A stretch of 39,722 nt of DNA. Source: Beijerinckiaceae bacterium. GTDB lineage: Bacteria > Pseudomonadota > Alphaproteobacteria > Rhizobiales > Beijerinckiaceae. Below, in pieces: positions 34,162 to 39,722 of the stretch. Position numbers and translations under genes: made by a program. A model generated the notes under the pieces. The model was not told the origin of the DNA, did no database searches, and saw nothing but the letters and a program-made list of their open reading frames with translations. The stretch's first letter is position 1. Each line of letters begins with the position of its first letter. The stretch lies in NCBI GenBank assembly GCA_947453155.1, contig CANGFE010000019.1, positions 1-39,722 on the forward strand, in the 5' to 3' direction.

Positions 34162-34755
34162 TCAAAGCTTTTTGAGCGCCTCTGGCGTATCAATATCCAG
34201 CCGAGCGGCAGCACTGGTGACAGGCAAATCGCACACATCATCACGCCCGCGCAAAATCTGGCGTGCGCCCGTATCACCAGACAGATGGGCGATCTCGGGC
34301 GCCAGCCGCGCTGACAACAAAACCGGATTTCCGCGCACGCCTTCATAAGTTGGCACAACGGCAGCTGCTTCATCTGTGTAAGCATCCGCCACCTGAGCGA
34401 TGAGTGCGGCATCCACCAAGGGCATATCACCCAGAAGAATGACGGCCGCTTTCCAGGCAGTCGGGCGCACGGCAAAACCAACCCGCAAAGATGAGCCCAT
34501 GCCACTCGCATAATCTTCATTGACAACAAAAGTCAGCGGCAAGCCCGCCAGTTCTGCACGAAGGGCCATGTCTTCATGGCCTGTCACGACGATCACGCCT
34601 GCAAGCCCTGCGGAGAGGGTTGCCTCTGCGACATGGCGCACCAATGATTTGCCGTGATAGAGCGCCAGCAATTTCGAGCCCGCACCACCGGCCGCACGAA
34701 AACGCGCGCCCTCGCCTGCGGCGAGAATGATGGCACCGATCTCACTCCTCGCCAT
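34162..34755 (-). CDS. MobA-like nucleotidyltransferase (Mo-cofactor)
   Basis: 197 residues of the MobA/MocA family, which adds CMP or GMP to molybdopterin. Motifs are AIILAAGEGARF (nucleotide loop), a Lys in GSKLLAL, LGDMPLVD (metal site) and RGNPVLLS. The nucleotide loop carries a short Gly/Ala insertion. The ATG at 34755 lies inside the end of the upstream gene (14-base overlap) with GAGG six bases before it, so translation is coupled. In related bacteria the two are often one fused protein. CMP transfer (MocA-like) is inferred from the xanthine-dehydrogenase-type neighbours. Confidence 0.88.
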   Translation of the reverse strand: MARSEIGAIILAAGEGARFRAAGGAGSKLLALYHGKSLVRHVAEATLSAGLAGVIVVTGHEDMALRAELAGLPLTFVVNEDYASGMGSSLRVGFAVRPTAWKAAVILLGDMPLVDAALIAQVADAYTDEAAAVVPTYEGVRGNPVLLSARLAPEIAHLSGDTGARQILRGRDDVCDLPVTSAAARLDIDTPEALKKL

Positions 34756-35758
34756 GCGAAGCCTCGCCGGAGCGCGGCTGTGGCCGCGTGACAATTTCCA
34801 TCAACAGACCACCCGAGCCCATGCGGCGAATATCAGCTGCAGTAACGGGAATGTCTGCCAACATGCGTTGCAGGACCCAGTCAAACCCGTTTTCTTTCGG
34901 GCTGCGCGCACAACCGGGTGCGCCAAGAAAAGCTTTTCCGGCAATGTGCCCGATGAGCAAAAGATTGCCCGGATCAACAGGCATGCCGAATTGCTCAATC
35001 GTGCCGCCCGCTTCTTGCAAAGCGGCAGGGATCACGTCGCGGCGATCGGTAATAGCGGAAGCGCCGAAGACGATCATTAGATCGCAATCATCCAGGTGGC
35101 GCGTGATGGCGGCAGTAAGAGCGCCCTGCTCATGCGCCACGCGCTCATCAGCCACAATGCGCGCATGAGCAGGCGCAATGCGCTCGGCCATGACACGCAA
35201 AGTTTTCTCGACCGTGGAAACCTTCAAGCCCGGCAGCAGCGTCGAGATGACAGCAATGCGCTTGCGCAGAAAAGGCGCAACGCTCATGGCCTGTGCGGGG
35301 AAAACTGCCATCACCCGCGCCACGGTTTTTTCCGCCACAGCAAAGGGAATGACTTTCACTGTGCCGATCATCTCACCATCAACAACAGCGCGATGGTGTG
35401 GCAGGGTCGCCAGCGTCACTTGTTCATCAACTTCGTTGAGCGCATCAACCAGAGCGGGATCGGCAACCAGCACGCCATTGCATTGCGCGAAAAGATTGGC
35501 GCGACCCGTGAAAGCTCCATCGACGCGCACATTCTTGCCAGCAATGGCAGCGGCCACACGTGCGGCGGCTTCATCTTCCGTAATATCGCCAGCTTCCAAT
35601 TGCGCGACGACCACGTCTTTGAAGCCAGCTGCCTGAAGGGTCTCGATATGGGCGCGCGATAACCGCTCGCCTTTCTTCAAGGCCAGACTGTCTGTCCGCA
35701 ATGAATGGGCAAGAATACCCCCTTCAGCCGCACCAATCGCAACGGGACCAAATTTCAC
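34742..35758 (-). CDS. Molybdopterin-binding protein (MoeA/CinA-like domain)
   Basis: 338 residues. A MoeA-like N-terminal part (GGILAHSLRTDSLALKKGERL) precedes a molybdopterin-binding domain with LMIVFGASAITDRRDVIPAAL and PVDPGNLLLIGHI, ending LLMEIVTRPQPRSG. It matches the N-terminal part of the fused molybdopterin-binding/glycosyltransferase-family-2 proteins of Hyphomicrobiales, whose C-terminal part is the MobA-like domain encoded next. The GTG start overlaps the XdhC stop by four bases (GTGA). The probable role is binding and handing on the cofactor to the nucleotidyltransferase. Confidence 0.85.
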   Translation of the reverse strand: MKFGPVAIGAAEGGILAHSLRTDSLALKKGERLSRAHIETLQAAGFKDVVVAQLEAGDITEDEAAARVAAAIAGKNVRVDGAFTGRANLFAQCNGVLVADPALVDALNEVDEQVTLATLPHHRAVVDGEMIGTVKVIPFAVAEKTVARVMAVFPAQAMSVAPFLRKRIAVISTLLPGLKVSTVEKTLRVMAERIAPAHARIVADERVAHEQGALTAAITRHLDDCDLMIVFGASAITDRRDVIPAALQEAGGTIEQFGMPVDPGNLLLIGHIAGKAFLGAPGCARSPKENGFDWVLQRMLADIPVTAADIRRMGSGGLLMEIVTRPQPRSGEASHGEE

Positions 35759-36456
35759 GGACGCACCTCTGTGCGCAGAGGTTTTTTGCGCAAGGACAGA
35801 ATGATCTCACCCAAAACCGAGACGGCAATTTCAGTGGGCGTCACGGCGCCAATATCAAGACCGATGGGCGCGCGAATACGAGCAATGTCGCTTTCAGAAA
35901 ATCCCTTGGCGAGCAAACGCTCGACGCGCTTGCCATGGGTTTTACGCGAGCCCAATGCGCCAATGTAAAAACATTGCGCGCGCAAAGCTTCGTCCAGAGC
36001 CGGATCATCAATTTTTGGGTCATGGGTGAAGCAGCAAATGCCGGTATAGCGGTCGATCTTCATCGGCGGTAAAACGGTCTCGGGCCAATCGGCAATCACC
36101 TCGACATCGGGAAAACGCTCGGGCGTGGCAAAAGCGGTGCGCGGATCGACGATCACCATGTCGAAGCCTGCAAGTTTCGCCATAGGTGCCAAAGCTTGCG
36201 AAATATGCACAGCGCCAATCACCACAAGACGCACAGGCGGCACTTGCACGGTGAGGAAATAGCTCTTTCCATCCTGCTCGATCAGACGGCTTTTGCCAGC
36301 GCGCAACGCGGCGTCCAGCTCTTCGCCAAGCGGATCGCTGGCCAGAGTCTCCGGCGTCACAAAACGCTGCTCGCCGCCCTCAAGCGCTGTCACCAATACA
36401 GCGGCACGGCGCTCACGGCGCGCATCATTCAATTGTGTGAGGAGATCGCGACGCAT
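35755..36456 (-). CDS. XdhC-type protein, Rossmann C-terminal domain
   Basis: 233 residues. The second half has RLVVIGAVHISQALAPMAKL, VIVDPRTAFATPERFP, YIGALGSRKTHGKR and IRAPIGLDIGAVTP, all typical of the XdhC C-terminal domain. XdhC binds molybdenum cofactor, promotes its sulfuration and delivers it to xanthine-dehydrogenase-family enzymes. The N-terminal domain is encoded by the separate gene just upstream. The ATG shares one base with that gene's stop (TGATG), with AAGGTGG before it. Confidence 0.9.
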   Translation of the reverse strand: MRRDLLTQLNDARRERRAAVLVTALEGGEQRFVTPETLASDPLGEELDAALRAGKSRLIEQDGKSYFLTVQVPPVRLVVIGAVHISQALAPMAKLAGFDMVIVDPRTAFATPERFPDVEVIADWPETVLPPMKIDRYTGICCFTHDPKIDDPALDEALRAQCFYIGALGSRKTHGKRVERLLAKGFSESDIARIRAPIGLDIGAVTPTEIAVSVLGEIILSLRKKPLRTEVRP

Positions 36457-36779
36457 CAGGCCACCTTCTCGACATAGACGCGGATGCGCCCGCCGCAGGA
36501 AAGTCCCGCGCGCCATGCTGTTTCATCGGCCACACCGAATTCGAGCATGCGCGATTTGCCGTCAGAGATGCAGTCGAGCGCTTCCGTCACCACATCGCCT
36601 TCGACGCAGCCGCCCGACACCGAGCCCAGAAAATGTCCGTCTTCGGTGATCGCCAGATGTGAGCCCACGGGACGGGGTGCCGAGCCCCATGTCTCGATCA
36701 CAGTGGCCAGGGCAACGCCTTTTCCGGCTTTCACCCATGTCTCGGCCTGACCCAGAATGTCCTCGTCGCTCGCCAGCAT
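36456..36779 (-). CDS. XdhC/CoxI N-terminal domain protein
   Basis: 107 residues consisting only of the XdhC/CoxI N-terminal domain: ETWGSAPRPVGSHLAI, GSVSGGCVEGDV and a final CGGRIRVYVE. Split CoxI/XdhC pairs are common in cox-type clusters, so this is not a broken gene. The ATG at 36779 is chosen because the longer open frame (to 37034) reads through a palindromic repeat. It acts with the following XdhC gene in cofactor sulfuration and insertion. Confidence 0.88.
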   Translation of the reverse strand: MLASDEDILGQAETWVKAGKGVALATVIETWGSAPRPVGSHLAITEDGHFLGSVSGGCVEGDVVTEALDCISDGKSRMLEFGVADETAWRAGLSCGGRIRVYVEKVA

Positions 36780-36856
36780 TTTGCTCTCCGTTCTTGAGAC
36801 GGAATATAGCGCACCATGACCCTCATTGCGAGGCGACGGGCTCTTCCGGCACCATA

Positions 36857-36964
36857 GTGCGACGCCCACCCCAGCCCTCCCCTCAAGGGGGAGGGAGTTT
36901 TGGTAGCGCGCGCAGTCGGATCCCCCTCTCCCTTGAGGGGTGGGGTTAGGGGTGGGGGTCGCGC
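36857..36964. repeat. Palindromic intergenic repeat (REP-like)
   Basis: Two imperfect inverted arms of about 40 bases (36857-36897 and 36920-36964) share CCCACCCC and CCCCTCAAGGG cores around a central AGCGCGCGCAGTCGG segment. The unit would fold into a long hairpin between the membrane-protein gene and the CoxI-like gene. A CCTCATTGCGAGG piece at about 36820-36833 resembles the repeat at the right end of the window. Confidence 0.8.
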
Positions 36965-36985
36965 AATCTTCGACGATCCATCGAT

Positions 36986-37513
36986 CTACGAACGACGCCG
37001 GGCATAGCGCCACAGCGCCCGCACCCGCGCCCAAAGCCCGGCGCGGTCATCCGCGAGGCCGGCTTCTTGCCAAGCCTGCCGGATCCACGCCCGCACAGGC
37101 GTGATCTGTTTTTGCGCCCAAGCATTCACCCGCAAGAGCCAGGCATGTAGCTTGGCCACCCATTCGATTGACAACAGCTTGTCGCGGCAGACGGCCCAGA
37201 CATAGGCCGCCAAGCCAAAACGCACAACTTCTGCAAAGAGATAAATCAGCACGCCCGCAAAAATTTGGCCCCGCGCAAAAGCGACGAAAGAGATCACCTT
37301 TATCACCTCGCTCAGCGCCACGGGGATGAGAAAAACAAACAGGGTCGGATAAGGCGCCAAACGTTCGAGCTGCGCATGCGCCCATGCTTTAAGACGGCGC
37401 AAAGGCAGGACATCAATGATCGCCTGCACAAGCGGCGCAAATGTTTCCCAGAGCCAAGAGACACCGAGAAAGGCGAGGGCGAGAAGCGTCCATGCAAATT
37501 GTTTGGCGCGCAT
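36986..37513 (-). CDS. Small membrane protein of the cox-type cluster
   Basis: 175 residues with three probable membrane segments (about 7-35, 57-80 and 84-108) and a basic, Trp-rich cytoplasmic tail (WIRQAWQEAGLA, RALWRYARRR). I do not recognise a named family. Its ATG overlaps the coxE stop (TGATG), so it is co-translated with coxE and may anchor or assist the maturation machinery at the membrane (inference). Confidence 0.8.
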   Translation of the reverse strand: MRAKQFAWTLLALAFLGVSWLWETFAPLVQAIIDVLPLRRLKAWAHAQLERLAPYPTLFVFLIPVALSEVIKVISFVAFARGQIFAGVLIYLFAEVVRFGLAAYVWAVCRDKLLSIEWVAKLHAWLLRVNAWAQKQITPVRAWIRQAWQEAGLADDRAGLWARVRALWRYARRRS

Positions 37514-38706
37514 CAGGCAGAAGCCCTTTTCATCCAGCCACGCGGATCGGTCACGCGTTGCGTTACGGGACGCGACAAGGCCGCCGCGAGATCAGCAAGA
37601 GATGCCAGCTGATGCACGGGACGAAATTCATCGACATGCGGCAGCATCGCACGAATGCCGGAGGCTTTGGGCTCAAAACGATCATAGCGTAAGAGCGGAT
37701 TGAGCCAGATGAGTTTTCGGCAGGAACGATGCAGCCGGTCAGCTTCAAATGACAATTGCTCGACGCCCTCGCGCTCCAGACCGTCGGTGAAAAGCAACAC
37801 GGTCGCGCCCTGCCCTAGAACGCGGCGCGACCATTGGCGATTGAACGCTTGGAGCGAAGAGCCGATGCGCGTGCCGCCCGACCAATCCGGAACAGTGGAT
37901 GAGACTTGCGCCAAAGCCGCATCAATATCGCGATGGCGCAAAGCGCGCGACACATTGGTGAGGCGCGTGCCAAAGAGAAAGGTCTCGACGCGCCGCTCTT
38001 GCGTGAGCCGATGCAGAAAGTGCAAAAACACGCGCGTATATTCGCTCATCGAACCCGATATATCGCATAAGGCGACAATAGGCGGCGCGCGCAAAGCTGG
38101 TTCACGCCGCGCAATCTGGAATAGATCACCACCGCGCGACATGGCCAGCCGCAAGGTCCCACGCGGATCAAGCCGCGCGCCCCGCGCGTCAGGGCGAAAT
38201 CGACGCAAGCGCATGTGATCGTCGGGCAGACGCATGCGCGCAATCGCCTCTTCGGCGCGGCGCAATTCCTCCACGCTCATTTGCGCAAAATCTTTGCGCT
38301 GCAAGATTTCATCCGCCGACATGGTGAGACGCATGTCTTGTTCAATCTCGGGCGCAGCCTCACGCTTCGGGCGTTTTCCGGCCAGCGCTTCGGAGAGGCG
38401 CGTCGCACCGGGTTTCGGCTTGGCCGCCTGTTTTTGTGGCTCGGCCATCGGCGACATCATGGCAATCAGCTTTTCAACAAAGCCTCGCTTTTTCCAAAAG
38501 AGATCGAAAGCGGCATGAAAAATGAGGCTCTGCTCATGCTTGCTGACAAAAACCGCATGCAGCACGCTGCGAAAATCTTCGCGCGAGGAAATCCCCGCCA
38601 CCTCGACCGCACGCACAGCGTCAAGCATATGGCCGGGCCCCACAGGCAGGCCCGCTTCCCGCAAGAGGCGACCGAAATGCGCGATATTATCTGCGAGCTT
38701 GCCCAT
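37513..38706 (-). CDS. coxE: CoxE-type VWA-domain protein
   Basis: 397 residues. The N-terminal region (LADNIAHFGRLLREAGLPVG) and the C-terminal VWA domain with the metal site DISGSMS and later FTDGLEREG match CoxE. CoxE works with the CoxD ATPase in maturing the metal site of CO dehydrogenase and related molybdenum hydroxylases. The ATG starts two bases after the coxD stop. A conserved ending with WLNPLLRYDRFEPKASGI is present. Confidence 0.92.
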   Translation of the reverse strand: MGKLADNIAHFGRLLREAGLPVGPGHMLDAVRAVEVAGISSREDFRSVLHAVFVSKHEQSLIFHAAFDLFWKKRGFVEKLIAMMSPMAEPQKQAAKPKPGATRLSEALAGKRPKREAAPEIEQDMRLTMSADEILQRKDFAQMSVEELRRAEEAIARMRLPDDHMRLRRFRPDARGARLDPRGTLRLAMSRGGDLFQIARREPALRAPPIVALCDISGSMSEYTRVFLHFLHRLTQERRVETFLFGTRLTNVSRALRHRDIDAALAQVSSTVPDWSGGTRIGSSLQAFNRQWSRRVLGQGATVLLFTDGLEREGVEQLSFEADRLHRSCRKLIWLNPLLRYDRFEPKASGIRAMLPHVDEFRPVHQLASLADLAAALSRPVTQRVTDPRGWMKRASA

Positions 38707-38708
38707 GC

Positions 38709-39614
38709 TCAGGGGGCAACGGCCTTGGCCGCATCCAGCGTCTTCTGCAATTCACTGCCTTGCAGCTTTTGAATGTCATCCTGATATTTTAAAAGGACGC
38801 CCAGCGTATCCGCAATGGTTGCGGGATCGAGCGACACAGCATCAAGCTCTGTCAGTGCCGATGCCCAATCCAGCGTCTCGGCAATGCCCGGCTGTTTGAA
38901 CAAATCCACTTTGCGCAAAGCCTGCACGAAGCCGACAATCTCACGCGACAAAGTTTCTGCAACACCGGGCGCTTTCACACGCAAAATTTCCAACTCACGC
39001 GCGGCATCTGGATAGTCACCCCAATGATAAAGGCAACGGCGTTTCAAAGCGTCATGCACTTCGCGCGTGCGGTTGGACGTGATGATGACAATCGGGGGAT
39101 GCTCGGCACGAATGGTTCCAAGCTCAGGCACGCTCACCTGAAAGTCTGACAGGATTTCCAGCAGAAAAGCCTCAAAAGCTTCGTCTGTGCGATCCAGCTC
39201 ATCAACCAGCAGAACGGGCGGGCCTTCCGAACAAATTTCAAGCGCCTGCAAGAGCGGGCGCTTGATCAGATAGCGTTCCGAAAACACATCATGTTCGATG
39301 CGCGCACGATCTTGCTCGCCGCTGGCTTCCGCCAGACGGATCGCCATCATCTGGCGCGCATAATCCCATTCGTAAACCGCAGAGGAGACATCAAGCCCCT
39401 CATAGCATTGCAGGCGAATGAGCTTGCGACCCAAAGTGGATGAAAGGACTTTGGCAATCTCTGTCTTGCCGACGCCAGCCTCGCCCTCGAGGAAAAGAGG
39501 GCGGCCCATTTTCAGCGAGAGGAAGATAACAGTCGCCAAAGAACGATCAGCGACATAGCCGCCGCGCGTGAGAAGTGTGAGCGTCTCGTCAATGGATGCA
39601 GGCAGGTTGGTCAA
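38709..39614 (-). CDS. coxD: CoxD-type MoxR AAA+ ATPase
   Basis: 301 residues. Walker A GEAGVGKTE, Walker B LLVDELDRTDE and the sensor region IITSNRTREVHDALKRRC define a MoxR-family AAA+ ATPase. CoxD partially unfolds the apoenzyme and helps sulfur/metal transfer to the active site together with CoxE. The start is a TTG at 39614, with GGAG six bases upstream; the product begins MTNLPASIDETL. It is the first gene of the minus-strand cluster within this window. Confidence 0.93.
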   Translation of the reverse strand: MTNLPASIDETLTLLTRGGYVADRSLATVIFLSLKMGRPLFLEGEAGVGKTEIAKVLSSTLGRKLIRLQCYEGLDVSSAVYEWDYARQMMAIRLAEASGEQDRARIEHDVFSERYLIKRPLLQALEICSEGPPVLLVDELDRTDEAFEAFLLEILSDFQVSVPELGTIRAEHPPIVIITSNRTREVHDALKRRCLYHWGDYPDAARELEILRVKAPGVAETLSREIVGFVQALRKVDLFKQPGIAETLDWASALTELDAVSLDPATIADTLGVLLKYQDDIQKLQGSELQKTLDAAKAVAP

Positions 39615-39635
39615 GGCTCACTCCGTTCCCACCCT

Positions 39636-39722
39636 CGTCATTGCGAGGAGGGCTTTAGCCCGACGCGGCAATCCAGAGGCCGCACGTGAGGCTTTCTGGA
39701 TTGCTTCGCTTTCGCTCGCAAA
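39636..39722. repeat. Palindromic intergenic repeat, cut by window end
   Basis: CGTCATTGCGAGG with GCAATCCAGA (39636-39677) forms the left arm, and TCTGGATTGC followed by TTCGCTTTCGCTCGCAA (39695-39722) the right arm of a large hairpin. The right arm is complete enough to show the common alphaproteobacterial CATTGCGAGCGAAGCGAAGCAATCC type of repeat. It lies just upstream of coxD. Confidence 0.75.

Overview
The window looks like a chromosomal segment of an alphaproteobacterium, most likely of the order Hyphomicrobiales (Rhizobiales). This is inferred from the GC-rich coding style, a prkA-yeaH-spoVR stress operon, a PhrB-type iron-sulfur photolyase beside a DUF2256 gene, a cox/xdh-type molybdenum-enzyme maturation cluster, and palindromic intergenic repeats typical of that group. 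The species cannot be named from the sequence. No tRNA, rRNA, integrase, transposase or CRISPR array was seen.

Left part (1-10.7 kb): the 3' part of lepA, a tandem universal stress protein, a convergent 14-TM-type MFS exporter, then an acyl-CoA dehydrogenase overlapping a RidA-like gene, a stand-alone molybdenum hydroxylase large subunit with its own terminator, and an alpha/beta hydrolase with a PHA-synthase-like Cys nucleophile. An Asp/Glu-racemase-like gene converges on the hydrolase.

Middle (10.7-24.5 kb): a minus-strand operon prkA > yeaH > spoVR (> racemase-like gene). Between prkA and the divergent ilvD lies a roughly 200-nt minus-strand segment that folds into several hairpins and ends in a strong terminator; it is probably an unannotated small RNA. 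After ilvD and its terminator come an MFS transporter, an EamA exporter, slyX and idi. A CueR/MerR-type operator-promoter then drives a copper P-type ATPase, a periplasmic DUF305 protein and thiE.

Accessory part (24.5-33.4 kb): a DUF2256 gene with TTG start, the (6-4) photolyase, a single-module adenylation-carrier-thioesterase protein with a Cys nucleophile, then an AT-richer stretch. That stretch holds two translationally linked unknown genes, an XRE repressor gene, twin 19-bp operators around a divergent promoter, an unknown protein, and a Rad52-like/HNH fusion. It resembles a decayed or domesticated mobile segment, although no integrase or attachment site is visible.

Right part (33.4-39.7 kb), all minus strand: coxD (MoxR ATPase) > coxE (VWA protein) > a membrane protein > a palindromic repeat > CoxI/XdhC N-domain > XdhC C-domain > molybdopterin-binding protein > MobA-like nucleotidyltransferase > an SDR protein without the catalytic Tyr. 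This set matures and inserts the cytidylated, sulfurated molybdenum cofactor into xanthine-dehydrogenase-family enzymes. Its structural partner genes may lie beyond the right edge, or it may serve the orphan large subunit at 6.5 kb.
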